In this document: positions 26,595 through 34,913 of the stretch, piece by piece | How positions within the stretch are numbered: position 1 is the first letter of the stretch | How the letters are laid out: each line of letters opens with the position of its first letter | DNA from: an uncultured Bacteroidales bacterium | GTDB taxonomy: Bacteria; Bacteroidota; Bacteroidia; Bacteroidales; UBA932 | Reading direction: 5' to 3' | Length of the DNA: 51,302 nucleotides | Assembly (NCBI GenBank): GCA_947168525.1 | Contig: CAMVMG010000014.1 | Location: forward strand, 1-51,302 | The notes under the pieces: generated by a model | Told to the model about the DNA's origin: nothing | Seen by the model: only the letters and a program-made list of their open reading frames with translations | Databases searched by the model: none | Program-made: the position numbers and the translations under genes

Positions 26595-27851
26595 CTAGCT
26601 CAGCAGCTGTACGGCTTTGTCTACGTCGGCCTCTTCCAGGACCAGGGAGATACTGAGTTCTTCCCCGCCCTGAGCCGATGCGATGATATTGATACCGGCC
26701 TCTCCGAGGGTGCCGAACACCTGGCCGGAAGTGCCCGGAAGGTTGCGCATCCGGCTGCCGAACACGGTCACGATACCCACCTCTTTGTTGAGCACCACAA
26801 CGTCGTCCAGGGGCAGGAGCGGATTGTCTTTGAAAAGACCGCCCAGCGCCTCCTGGGTGCGTTCCTTGTCGGCCAGGCGGACGGCAAAACTGATCGAGTA
26901 TTCGGAAGAGGTCTGGGCGATGAAGCGTACGTTCACGCCCGCCTTGGACAGGCAGGAAAAGATGGAGGAAGACATGCCCACGCGACCGAGCAGGCCGGTT
27001 CCGTAAACAGTGACCAGGGTAAGGTCTTTGTCCCAGATAACCTCCCGCTTGTGGGAAGAGCCCGTGGAGATAATGGTGCCCTCGAAGCTGTTGTCCTGGA
27101 TATCCTTGACCAGGATGGGAATCTCCCCTTTCTTGGCGGGCCAGATGGCACTGGAGGCGAAAGGAGCCCGTGCCGATGCGCAGAAATGGGCGGCCTCGTC
27201 GTAGGTGACCGCCGGAATGCCGTCAATGCCCCTGCCCTCGATGAAGAAGACGATGCTGGAGGCCTTAAGCGTAGAGCCGATCAGGGAAGCCATCAGATGG
27301 GCGCCGTCTTTTCCCACGCGCACGACATAGCCCGAATCCAGCCTGCCATACCCGCCGGAAACAACCACGGGCCCCTCTGAAGGGATACGGGCCGCAATCT
27401 GGTCCTGGGAGGCGAGCCAGTCGAAGTGTTGCACGCCCTTGGCATCCTCATGGCAGATCATGAGCTCCGTGCCGTCCAGAATGACCCCGCCGACGCGGTC
27501 GTTCACGGCCTCTGCGCACAGACGGGCGCAGCGGGCCAGAACATAATCCTGGATGGCAATCTGGGAAGTCATCACGTACATGCCCTCCCTGAGATAAGCC
27601 GACATGGAATCTATGATCTGGGACGCCTTGGCCTGGAAAGCCTCAGAACCACCGAGCGACTCGAAATAGGAGCGCACCTGGGCAATCTCTTCCGAAGCCG
27701 ACTTCTTTTCGCGGATGGTTTTCCGGATTGCCTCACGCAGGATGGTTTCTATCTGCTTTTCCGGCCGTACAACAGCCACGGTATCCTTGTCGCACTGGGC
27801 GGCAATCTGACGGAGGGTTTCCCTTTTCAGCAAAAAAGACTTTACGATCAT
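26595..27851 (-). CDS. Degenerate aspartokinase-like protein with C-terminal ACT domains
   Basis: A 418-residue protein related to aspartate kinase: amino-acid-kinase-like region (about 1-260), then two ACT domains (KDLTLVTVYGTGLLGRVGM; KEVGIVTVFGSRMRNLPG; INIIASAQGGEELSISLVL). The kinase signatures are eroded. The N-terminal KFGGTSV is missing (protein starts MIVKSFLLKRETL), the usual VTQGFIG-type turn reads VVSGGYGRLD, and TTLGRGGSD reads VRVGKDGAH, losing the Ser-Asp. The ACT region is well kept. It may therefore be a non-catalytic regulator or have another activity; a working lysC must be elsewhere. The frame is clean, with an intact promoter, so it is not an obvious pseudogene. Confidence 0.75.
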   Translation of the reverse strand: MIVKSFLLKRETLRQIAAQCDKDTVAVVRPEKQIETILREAIRKTIREKKSASEEIAQVRSYFESLGGSEAFQAKASQIIDSMSAYLREGMYVMTSQIAIQDYVLARCARLCAEAVNDRVGGVILDGTELMICHEDAKGVQHFDWLASQDQIAARIPSEGPVVVSGGYGRLDSGYVVRVGKDGAHLMASLIGSTLKASSIVFFIEGRGIDGIPAVTYDEAAHFCASARAPFASSAIWPAKKGEIPILVKDIQDNSFEGTIISTGSSHKREVIWDKDLTLVTVYGTGLLGRVGMSSSIFSCLSKAGVNVRFIAQTSSEYSISFAVRLADKERTQEALGGLFKDNPLLPLDDVVVLNKEVGIVTVFGSRMRNLPGTSGQVFGTLGEAGINIIASAQGGEELSISLVLEEADVDKAVQLLS

Positions 27852-27877
27852 AGCTCAGCTTATTTCTGTTTTTGAGC

Positions 27878-27908
27878 CAAAGTTACAAAGTTTCCCGGAA
27901 TAAGACAA
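27878..27908 (-). promoter_or_regulatory. Promoter of the aspartokinase-like gene
   Basis: Minus strand TTG (27906-27908), 20 bases, TAACTTTG (27878-27885), 26 bases before the ATG. It lies 4 bases from the opposed yicC promoter. Confidence 0.75.
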
Positions 27909-27911
27909 GTG

Positions 27912-27942
27912 TTGTACTTTCTCTCTCGATTGATTATCTTTG
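27912..27942 (+). promoter_or_regulatory. Promoter of the yicC-family gene
   Basis: TTG (27912-27914), 20 bases, TATCTTTG (27935-27942), 20 bases before ATG 27963. It is back to back with the promoter for the aspartokinase-like gene, so the -33 sites are almost in contact. Confidence 0.75.
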
Positions 27943-27962
27943 CATACCAAAATCCAACGTGC

Positions 27963-28841
27963 ATGATTCAGTCCATGACCGGCTACGGAAAAGCCGAAGC
28001 CCACATATCCGGGGGCAAGATTACCCTGGAAATCCGCTCCCTCAACGGGAAAAACGCCGACATCAACATCAAGAGCTCCTTGCTTCCCAAAGACAAAGAA
28101 CTGGAAGTGCGCAAGCTCCTGGCAGAAAAGCTGGTACGGGGCACGATCGACCTGTACCTCAGCTTTGAGCCTTCCGCCGGATCCGACATCTCCCCCATCA
28201 ACACGGAAACGCTGATGGCCCACTTCCGCGAGGTCCGGGACGTCTCCCCCGTGCCTATGCAGGATCCTGTCGCCGCGGCCACGCTGCTGGGATCCCTGTT
28301 CCGTCTCCCGGACGTGGTGGATGCCCGCAAGGCCGATGTGATCGGACCGGAAGACTGGCCGCAGGTAGCCGCCGCCCTGTCCCAGGCACTGGATGCACTG
28401 TGCGCCTACCGCTCCAAGGAAGGCGCCGCCCTCTATGCCGATGTCACCGGCCGCGTCAACGGCATCCTTGGCTTGTACGACCAGGTAGAGGCCCTGGAGG
28501 GAGAGCGCATCGCACTGGTTCGCGAAAAACTCACGCGCGCCTTGGCAGACCTGCATGCCAGTCCCAATCCGGAGCGCTTCGAGCAGGAACTGATCTTCTA
28601 TCTGGAAAAGTACGACATCAATGAAGAAAAAGTCCGTCTGCGCCAGCACTGCAAATACTTCATGGAAGTGATCGACTCGGAACCCTACCCCGGCAAAAAG
28701 CTGGGCTTCATCATCCAGGAAATGGGCCGGGAGATCAACACCACCGGCTCCAAGGCCAATCACGCCGGTATCCAGCAACTCGTGGTGCGCATGAAAGACG
28801 AGCTGGAAAAAGTCCGCGAGCAAAGCATGAATATCCTTTAG
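27963..28841 (+). CDS. yicC: YicC/YloC-family endoribonuclease
   Basis: A 292-residue protein with the YicC N-terminal domain (MIQSMTGYGKAEAHISGGKITLEIRSLNGKNADINIK) and the DUF1732 C-terminal domain (KLGFIIQEMGREINTTGSKANHAGIQQLVVRMKDELEKVREQ, with the conserved Gln-Glu-Met-x-Arg-Glu and the Glu-Lys-x-Arg-Glu-Gln end). E. coli YicC is reported to be an endoribonuclease acting in sRNA turnover. I take ATG 27963, right after the promoter; an upstream in-frame start at 27909 would lie inside it. Guanylate kinase, the usual next gene, is not here: a repeat cluster and a transposase-like gene follow instead, which may mark an insertion point. Confidence 0.9.
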   Translation: MIQSMTGYGKAEAHISGGKITLEIRSLNGKNADINIKSSLLPKDKELEVRKLLAEKLVRGTIDLYLSFEPSAGSDISPINTETLMAHFREVRDVSPVPMQDPVAAATLLGSLFRLPDVVDARKADVIGPEDWPQVAAALSQALDALCAYRSKEGAALYADVTGRVNGILGLYDQVEALEGERIALVREKLTRALADLHASPNPERFEQELIFYLEKYDINEEKVRLRQHCKYFMEVIDSEPYPGKKLGFIIQEMGREINTTGSKANHAGIQQLVVRMKDELEKVREQSMNIL

Positions 28842-28862
28842 CAGGCAGGTGTGCGCTCTAAT

Positions 28863-28960
28863 GGGCCAGGTGTGTTTTCAAACTGCATACTGGGCCCATA
28901 TTTCGTCTTCCCAGGTCTTTCCCACGGGCCAGGTATGCAACTTCTTTTCACACCTGGCCC
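28863..28960. repeat. REP-type palindrome pair, family 1 (downstream of RAYT-1)
   Basis: Two hairpins built on GGGCCAGGTGTG and its complement. Unit 1 (28863-28897) is imperfect; unit 2 (28926-28960) has 12-base arms with one mismatch. Both have an 11-base loop and their starts are exactly 63 bp apart. A partial copy (GGCAGGTGTGC) is at about 28844. Unit 2 ends 10 bases from the RAYT-1 stop. Confidence 0.8.
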
Positions 28961-28970
28961 AGAGCGTAGT

Positions 28971-29903
28971 CTATTTCACATTCATTCCGTTCTGTCGCAA
29001 CGCCAGTAACACTTCTTCCTTCGGCAGTTGGACACACCGTGCCAACTGCGACACTGAAGTGCGATAACTGCGAAACAGGTAAACAAGCATCCGTTTCTTT
29101 TGCTGCAGCAGCAAATATCGGATATCCTTGTGATACCACTTGTCTGCCAAATCGTAAACGACTGACAGAAAAGCAGAATCGGGTTGCCATACACGGGCAT
29201 CCCTCACCAGTTTCTGTCCCATTTCGGCCATATTCACACCCCCGATCATCCGTAGAAAAAACGACTGATCGCCCAAAAAGGCATCCTCGACATATTGGTA
29301 ATCGCAGGCGGAAGCCGGTTCCAGGTGGCCATCGGCATCCAACAGCCACGGGACATCCCGCAATTCCAGATGGGTATGGAAGAAGGCACGGCGGTCCTGC
29401 TTTGTCAGTGCTGACACACGTATGTTTCCAGCACATTTTCCCTTGACGAACATAGCCCTGTAAGACGACCAGGGATAATCTTCGATTCGCATTCCGGTAT
29501 CGGCTGCATTCCGTGGGATATAAGCCAAGGCGTTCCGCACATACCAATCAGTATCGAGATACTGTACACTAAGACCTGTCCGGACCAGAAGCTTTCGCTC
29601 CGCATACTTGTGAGACAGATACTGAGAATGTCGTTTTTTCACATATTCACCAACCCGGGAAGCCGTTTCCCAATTGCGTGCAAGAACCGCGCAATGGCCA
29701 TGGGTCGACATAGAAATATCACTGACAATCAATGCATTATTCACATATCCCGCCAGATAGAAACTCTTTTGAAGATGATCATGATCTTCATCATCCCGGC
29801 AAATGAGCACCGATTCCATCCCCTCCATGGAAATATGGAAGGGATAGACTTTATCAACTGTCCCATCCGGCAGTTTCCTGGTCACAATTCTCTGAAAACC
29901 CAT
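28971..29903 (-). CDS. REP-associated tyrosine transposase (RAYT-1), IS200-like Y1 fold with C-terminal HTH
   Basis: A 310-residue Y1/HUH-type protein. The HUH-like pair is H68-G69-H70 in STHGHCAVLA (the middle residue is usually hydrophobic). The likely nucleophile is Tyr128 in ALAYIPRNAADTG, followed by EDYPWSSYRA; the Y..NP..AG..YPWSS layout is the RAYT signature. The C-terminus (about 265-305, TSVSQLARCVQLPKEEVLLALRQ) looks like a helix-turn-helix, shared with the second RAYT in this window. RAYTs are thought to cut and spread REP palindromes without moving as an IS; matching palindromes lie on both sides. It has no IS ends and probably follows the HRDC gene on one transcript (87-base gap). 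Lower GC than neighbours suggests transfer. Confidence 0.85.
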   Translation of the reverse strand: MGFQRIVTRKLPDGTVDKVYPFHISMEGMESVLICRDDEDHDHLQKSFYLAGYVNNALIVSDISMSTHGHCAVLARNWETASRVGEYVKKRHSQYLSHKYAERKLLVRTGLSVQYLDTDWYVRNALAYIPRNAADTGMRIEDYPWSSYRAMFVKGKCAGNIRVSALTKQDRRAFFHTHLELRDVPWLLDADGHLEPASACDYQYVEDAFLGDQSFFLRMIGGVNMAEMGQKLVRDARVWQPDSAFLSVVYDLADKWYHKDIRYLLLQQKKRMLVYLFRSYRTSVSQLARCVQLPKEEVLLALRQNGMNVK

Positions 29904-29990
29904 AAGCCGTTCACGCTGTCGGTCTATTTCTGAAAACCAAGAGGGAATCCCGGCAGAATGCAGAACAACCCGAGAGCACTCTGTTTATTC

Positions 29991-30335
29991 TCATAATGAG
30001 GTGATTTCAAGGATTTCACGACCATATTTATCACACATTTTCGGACCAATGCCCGGGATTTCCATCAATTCTTCCTCTGTAACGGGCAAGCGGTCGGCAA
30101 TGTCGTATAGAACCCGTTGATGCAGGATGAAGTATGGAGGGACGCCCTGTTCACGGGCCTTTGCACGACGCCAGAGAATCAGGTCTTCCGCCACATCAGG
30201 ATTAGGGCCGGCATAAGGCTCCGTATGCCTTCGTAAACTAATCTGCAGGGAAATCTGATCCTCCACGCAAACGTAGTCACTGAAAAAGTGTGCTCTTCCG
30301 TCATCATCGACGGTGATTTGTAACAAGGTGTTCAT
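29991..30335 (-). CDS. Stand-alone HRDC-domain protein
   Basis: A 114-residue protein. Residues about 49-112 form an HRDC domain like that at the end of RecQ helicases and RNase D (LILWRRAKAREQGVPPYFILHQRVLYDIADRLPVTEEELMEIPGIGPKMCDKYGREIL), which binds nucleic acid, often single-stranded or branched DNA. The N-terminal ~45 residues form a small acidic beta-like region (VEDQISLQISLRR). No helicase or nuclease domain is attached. It is 87 bases upstream of RAYT-1 on the same strand, has its own promoter, and both lie between family 1 repeats, so a role with RAYT-1 in handling REP hairpins is plausible but inferred. Confidence 0.8.
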   Translation of the reverse strand: MNTLLQITVDDDGRAHFFSDYVCVEDQISLQISLRRHTEPYAGPNPDVAEDLILWRRAKAREQGVPPYFILHQRVLYDIADRLPVTEEELMEIPGIGPKMCDKYGREILEITSL

Positions 30336-30405
30336 GTCTGTGTTTATTAATGATTATGCATATATCGGCCTGCAGGACAAGCCGGAACCGGCAGCAGACC
30401 CGATA

Positions 30406-30437
30406 CAAAACTATCAGTCACACTCGTATTTGTCAAG
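30406..30437 (-). promoter_or_regulatory. Promoter of the HRDC-RAYT-1 unit
   Basis: Minus strand CTTG (30434-30437), 20 bases, TAGTTTTG (30406-30413). It gives a leader of about 65 bases that includes a 12-bp palindrome, GCCGGTTCCGGC. Confidence 0.6.
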
Positions 30438-30881
30438 TACCTCCCGGCCGATATTTCTGTTATTTATTGTTTTTACCTGTTTCTTTATGCAAATCATTTA
30501 AAAAAGAGAATGCGCATCATGTGTTTTTTACGGTGTTCTGCCCGATTGCAGGAATGATTCCGGGCAGCATCCTCCCCGATTCCAGTCCCTCTTGTTACAT
30601 ATCAGTCCCGCCATCCCCTGCAGTGTAGTATTGGCACACGAGTTCTCTCAGCCCCATCCATACTAAGATCCATGAGGGCCAGGTATGTTTTCAGACAACA
30701 TACCTGGCCCGACAGGAAGCATGAAAGACAGAATAATGGGCCAGGTGTGCAGCTTATTATCACACCTGGCCCAAAATATCTCACACCGGGCCCGAGAACT
30801 CTCACACCTGACCCTTGGGAACGCTCTGGCAACTGCCTGAAACGCCCTGGCAGCAACTCTGGCAGCAGCCTTGGCAGCGCC
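30438..30881. other. Non-coding stretch upstream of the HRDC-RAYT-1 module
   Basis: No gene is seen. It holds an imperfect hairpin TGCCCG...CGGGCA (30539-30566), the family 1 REP cluster (30676-30814), and near 30815-30881 a CTGGCAG-rich run of short direct repeats (CTGGCAACT, CTGGCAGCA, TTGGCAGC) just after the 5'-nucleotidase stop. Confidence 0.55.
30676..30814. repeat. REP-type palindromes, family 1 (upstream of HRDC-RAYT-1)
   Basis: A perfect 14-bp hairpin (30676-30689 with 30697-30710, loop 7), then a perfect 12-bp hairpin GGGCCAGGTGTG (30738-30749 with 30761-30772, loop 11). The hairpin starts are 62 bp apart. A degenerate third unit follows (30788-30814; ends CACACCTGACCC). The same core occurs on the other side of RAYT-1. 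Confidence 0.85.
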
Positions 30882-31757
30882 CTACTTGGTCACGGTATAG
30901 TGGAATTCACCCATGTACACGCCCATCCAGCCGACCTGGACGATGGGGACAGGCTCCCCATCCAGATTCTCCACGTAGGTGGGTTCTTCCAGGAAGGTAT
31001 GTGAGTGACCGCCCACAATGAGGTCGATCCCGCGGGTGGCGGCGGCGAGCTGCTGGTCCAACAGGTCTCCGGGATTGTGTTCTACATAGCCGATGTGCGT
31101 AAGGGCAATCACAAGGTCGCACTGGGGTCTGAGTTCGTCGGCATACTTCTGTACGGTGGGAACGGTGTCGTAGGCCGGAATGCGGTCTGCGATATCCCCC
31201 GCCACCATGTCTTTCAGCTGGCACAGCACGCCGATCACGCCAATCTTGAGACCGGCTTTCTCCACAATCACATAGGGCTTGATATATTTACCTGCCTCGA
31301 AGGGAGAAAAATCGTAGTTGCACACCACGACGGGCATATTCAGGCCGGAAAGAAGGTCTCCCAGACCCTCCAGGCCATTGTCGAACTCATGGTTTCCCAG
31401 GGTAACAACGTCGTAGCCCATGGCATTCAGGTCCTCCACTTCCACCACCCCGCCCAGCTCCGAGAAGTAGGACGTTCCCTGGCAGAAGTCTCCCCCGTGC
31501 AGGAGCAGGACATTCTCCGTCCCGTCGGCCCTGCGGACAGAATCTACATAGGCGGCACGCTCCAGGGCCCCGCCCATACCGGTATACTCTCCGGTGCGCT
31601 CCGGCTCGAAGTGGGAATGGGTGTCGTTGACATGCACGATGGTGAGACAGTGTGTGTGCCGCCGGGCTACCTTCATGCCTACCCCGATACACCAGCCCAG
31701 CACCGCGCAGCCTGCAACCAGAAGGACAATCCTTATGATTTTGTCTTGTGTCGTCAT
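30882..31757 (-). CDS. 5'-nucleotidase metallophosphatase domain protein
   Basis: A 291-residue protein holding only the calcineurin-like metallophosphoesterase half of a UshA-type 5'-nucleotidase. Metal ligands are VHVNDTHSHFEP, LHGGDFCQG, LGNHEFDNG, THIGYVEH and VGGHSHTF, all intact. One N-terminal helix (IIRIVLLVAGCAVLGWCIGVG) anchors or exports it. The C-terminal substrate-binding domain is supplied by the gene 3 bases upstream, so the enzyme is split into two chains. It probably hydrolyses nucleotides or nucleotide sugars in the periplasm. It is the last gene of the ABC-transporter operon. Confidence 0.88.
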   Translation of the reverse strand: MTTQDKIIRIVLLVAGCAVLGWCIGVGMKVARRHTHCLTIVHVNDTHSHFEPERTGEYTGMGGALERAAYVDSVRRADGTENVLLLHGGDFCQGTSYFSELGGVVEVEDLNAMGYDVVTLGNHEFDNGLEGLGDLLSGLNMPVVVCNYDFSPFEAGKYIKPYVIVEKAGLKIGVIGVLCQLKDMVAGDIADRIPAYDTVPTVQKYADELRPQCDLVIALTHIGYVEHNPGDLLDQQLAAATRGIDLIVGGHSHTFLEEPTYVENLDGEPVPIVQVGWMGVYMGEFHYTVTK

Positions 31758-31760
31758 CCT

Positions 31761-32636
31761 TTAGTCCTCCATCTTTACGCGTCCGTCGGATGCGGCCGTA
31801 ATCACCGTACCTGCTGCCTCACAGCCACGCACATATTCCAGCATCACGTCTTTCAGCAGCACACGGGAAAGCACCACCTTCCTGGAAAGGGCGCCGATAT
31901 TGAGCTTGTCGCCGCCGTCCAGCAGGAAATCGATCGTGGTCACATGATAGATCCTGGCAGGGTCTATGGGCTTGCCGCCAATCTTGGCCGACACCAGCTT
32001 TCCGCCCTTCACCTGCACCTCGCATCCGGATACGGCCTGGAACGACGGCGTAGCGGCGAGCTGCTCCAGCAGAGCTGTGAGCGATGCGCCCGTCATCTGC
32101 ACATAGCACAGATAATTCTTGAACGGAAACATGGACGATATATCCTCCATGGTGACCGGCCCTTCCGGCATAGGCACCCGGATGCCGCCGTAATTGGTGA
32201 TGGCGAAATCCATCGGCGTCTTGAAATAGCGCGAGCCGTATTCCCGGAAAACATCGGCCACCAGATTCCCCAGCGGCAGGTCCGGCTGCGTACGCAGGTT
32301 CATGTACATGCCGTCAGAATGGCCGATGACCGTTTTCAAGTGGACCAGGGAAGGCTGCACTTCCATGAGTTGCGCGGCAGATGCCGCCACGGGAGAGGTT
32401 TCCGGGTAGCGTACGCCCGAAGGCGTCCTATAGCCTTCTTCGTCGAACACGCCCAGCGCCTCCGCCACATTGTCGGCCGTAACCGGCCGGGCGCCCGTGC
32501 GATGGCCGTCCATGGCCACCCGGCGCCACTCCAGCCTGGGGCTGTCCGCCTTTAGGGCATGGGCACCCGCGAACACCGCCCCAACAAGGATGAGGGCCCA
32601 GCCCAGCATCCAGATATTCTGATTCCTGTTGTTCAT
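31761..32636 (-). CDS. 5'-nucleotidase C-terminal domain protein
   Basis: A 291-residue exported protein with the 5_nucleotid_C domain: PLGNLVADVFREYG, DFAITNYGGIRVPMPEGPVTMEDISSMFPFKNYLCYVQMTG, and RIYHVTTIDFLLDGGDK. A single hydrophobic N-terminal segment (WMLGWALILVGAVFAGAHAL) serves as signal or anchor. In single-chain UshA-type enzymes this domain binds the nucleobase; here it is separate from the catalytic half, which follows 3 bases on. The gene is 10 bases after the ABC permease. Confidence 0.87.
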   Translation of the reverse strand: MNNRNQNIWMLGWALILVGAVFAGAHALKADSPRLEWRRVAMDGHRTGARPVTADNVAEALGVFDEEGYRTPSGVRYPETSPVAASAAQLMEVQPSLVHLKTVIGHSDGMYMNLRTQPDLPLGNLVADVFREYGSRYFKTPMDFAITNYGGIRVPMPEGPVTMEDISSMFPFKNYLCYVQMTGASLTALLEQLAATPSFQAVSGCEVQVKGGKLVSAKIGGKPIDPARIYHVTTIDFLLDGGDKLNIGALSRKVVLSRVLLKDVMLEYVRGCEAAGTVITAASDGRVKMED

Positions 32637-32646
32637 GAAAGGGACG

Positions 32647-34035
32647 TTAGCGTTGCCTCATCCATTTCCAAAGGTCCTTGAACGTAGACTTCTTGCCATA
32701 CATCAGGATACCCACCTTGTAAATCTTGGCGGACGCCCACGCACAGAGGGCGAAGGTAAGAACCAGGAGCACCATCGACAGCACCAGTTCCCAGCCGGAA
32801 ACACCGAACGGAATACGGGCCAACATGACAATGGGCGAGGTAAAGGGAATCATGGAGCCCCAGAACACCAACTGGCTGTCCGGCGCCTTGAACGCGTACA
32901 GGGCGATGAAGAAGCCCAGCATCAGCGGAATGGTCACCGGCAGCTGCAGCTGCGTGGTGTCGCCCTCGTTTTCCCCGGCCGATCCGATGGCCGCGAACAG
33001 CGACGCATACAGCAGATAGCCGAAAATGAAATACACCAGGAACGCCAGGAAGATCTGGCCCAGGTTGATGTTTCCCAGCGTGCTCATCACGGCCTGCATG
33101 CCGGTAGGCTCACCGGCCGCCACGGCCGAGGTATCCGTAATGGCCTGCAAATCCAGCGAAGGCTCGCCGGGCAGGTTCATCTGCTGGACCATCTCGGTAG
33201 TGGGCTCGTCCTGCATCATACCCATGAGTCTGTCCTTGCCGATAATGCCGCCCGCCACCGCCACCAGAAGCAGTGTGAGTACAATCCACAGCAGGAACTG
33301 CGTAAGGGCTACCAGAGCCACGCCGATGATCTTGCCGAACATGAGCTCAGTGGCCTTCACGGAAGACACCAGCACCTCTACCACACGGGAGCTCTTTTCC
33401 TCGATAACCGAGCTCATCACCATGCCGGAGAACAGCGCGATGAACATGTACAATGCCATGCCCAGGATCATGGAAACGGCCATGTAAACGCCCGATTCCG
33501 AAATCTTTTCCTCTCCGCTCTTGGAGATGGTATAGCTGCGCACATGCACGTCGGACTTCACGCTGGACATAATCTGCTCCAGATTCTTGATCCCGTAGGA
33601 ATCGATGCGGTAGGCCTCTACGGCATCGTTGATCCGGTTCTCGATGCTGCTGCTGGAATCCATGCCCAGCGGCTTCACCGAGTACGTTTCGGCCGATACA
33701 GTCTTGGAGACGGAATCCAGCGGCGAAATGGTGAGAAGGATGTCGATGCCGGAGAGGGACAGGTCTGCCTTGAGGGCGTCTACATCCGCATCGGCGCCCA
33801 GGTCTTTGTAGGCCAGGACGTCGCCGCTTTCCAGATACGGCAACACAATGCCGGAGCGGTCTACCACGCCCACCTGCTTGGCTTCTTCCTTGGTGCCATA
33901 CATAATCAGGGACGGCAGGATGGCGATGCCGGCGAACAGCAGCGGGGTGAGGAAAGTGATGAGCAGGAAGCTCTTTTTCTTGACCTTGTTCAGGTATTCC
34001 CGCTGGATGACGATTCCTAATTTACGTAAGTTCAT
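32647..34035 (-). CDS. ABC-2 type transporter permease (NatB-like)
   Basis: A 462-residue membrane protein: an N-terminal helix (SFLLITFLTPLLFAGIAILPSLIM), a large extracytoplasmic domain of about 150 residues, then five or six more helices in the C-terminal half (e.g. ILGMALYMFIALFSGMVMSSVIEEKSSRVVEVLVSSV, which carries the conserved EEK-x6-E coupling motif of this permease family). This is the NatB/YhaP-type layout, in which the substrate may be Na+, a peptide or a drug. The gene begins 3 bases after the ATPase gene. Confidence 0.88.
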   Translation of the reverse strand: MNLRKLGIVIQREYLNKVKKKSFLLITFLTPLLFAGIAILPSLIMYGTKEEAKQVGVVDRSGIVLPYLESGDVLAYKDLGADADVDALKADLSLSGIDILLTISPLDSVSKTVSAETYSVKPLGMDSSSSIENRINDAVEAYRIDSYGIKNLEQIMSSVKSDVHVRSYTISKSGEEKISESGVYMAVSMILGMALYMFIALFSGMVMSSVIEEKSSRVVEVLVSSVKATELMFGKIIGVALVALTQFLLWIVLTLLLVAVAGGIIGKDRLMGMMQDEPTTEMVQQMNLPGEPSLDLQAITDTSAVAAGEPTGMQAVMSTLGNINLGQIFLAFLVYFIFGYLLYASLFAAIGSAGENEGDTTQLQLPVTIPLMLGFFIALYAFKAPDSQLVFWGSMIPFTSPIVMLARIPFGVSGWELVLSMVLLVLTFALCAWASAKIYKVGILMYGKKSTFKDLWKWMRQR

Positions 34036-34038
34036 AGC

Positions 34039-34893
34039 CTATTCCTCCTCCGTTACAAGTTTGATGAAGATGTCGTTCATGCGCGGAATCACCTCCTTGA
34101 AGGAGTTGATGGTGACCCCCTGGCCGATGAGCTCCGTGAGCTTGGCATTCACCTCAGGGCGGGCCACGACAAGGGTCTTGCGGTCCAGGGTGGCATCCGT
34201 GTATTCGATTTCCACGTTGTCTTCCCCGTGCTGGCGGCGGATGTCGTCCGTGCCGCCGGTGACCACCAGCCTCGCCTTGTTGATGAGGGCGATATTGTCG
34301 CAGAGGGCCTCGACCGATTCCATGTTATGGGTGGACAGGATGATGGTGGCGCCTTCTTCCTTGAGGCGGAGGATTTCTCCGCGGATGAGTTCCGCATTTA
34401 CCGGGTCGAAGCCGGAGAAGGGCTCGTCCAGGATCATGAGCGAAGGCTTGTGCACCACCGTGGTGATGAACTGGAGCTTCTGGGCCATGCCCTTGGAAAG
34501 CTCCTCCACTTTCTTGTTCCACCAGTCCGCGATGTCGAAGCGGACAAACCATTTTTTGAGTTCTATGGCGGCCTCACGGGCACTCATGCCCTTGAGCTGG
34601 GCCAGATACATGCACTGGTCCCCCACCTTCATTTTGCGGTACAGGCCACGCTCTTCCGGCAGATAGCCGATCTGGGCCACATCTTCTTCCGTGATGGGAT
34701 GCCCCTTGAACAGGATTTCTCCCGCAGAGGCGATGGTAATCCGGTTGATGATTCGGATCAGGGTGGACTTTCCGGCGCCGTTAGGCCCCAGGAGCCCGAA
34801 AATCTTCCCTTCCGGGATTTCCAGGGACACATGGTCCAGCGCCACCTTCTCACCAAAGGACTTGCAGACGTCTTTGACTTCGATAATGCTCAT
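34039..34893 (-). CDS. ABC transporter ATP-binding protein (NatA-like)
   Basis: A 284-residue ATPase: Walker A GPNGAGKST (about 35-43), Q-loop IGYLPEERGLYRKM, signature LSKGMAQKLQ, Walker B LMILDEP, then the H-loop in LSTHNMESVEALCD. The signature Gly-Gln is replaced by Gly-Met-Ala-Gln, a common variant in NatA/YhaQ-type proteins. A C-terminal ~70-residue extension (DDIRRQHGEDNVEIEYTD...) matches DUF4162-like regulatory tails. First gene of the exporter operon, with its own promoter. Confidence 0.9.
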   Translation of the reverse strand: MSIIEVKDVCKSFGEKVALDHVSLEIPEGKIFGLLGPNGAGKSTLIRIINRITIASAGEILFKGHPITEEDVAQIGYLPEERGLYRKMKVGDQCMYLAQLKGMSAREAAIELKKWFVRFDIADWWNKKVEELSKGMAQKLQFITTVVHKPSLMILDEPFSGFDPVNAELIRGEILRLKEEGATIILSTHNMESVEALCDNIALINKARLVVTGGTDDIRRQHGEDNVEIEYTDATLDRKTLVVARPEVNAKLTELIGQGVTINSFKEVIPRMNDIFIKLVTEEE

Positions 34894-34913
34894 ACGTATC
34901 AGATTTGCTTTTG

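Noticed and set aside
26595..27851. Aspartokinase N-terminus lost by a frameshift
   Set aside because: The region upstream of the ATG is a promoter with no KFGGTS in any frame, so the short N-terminus looks original.
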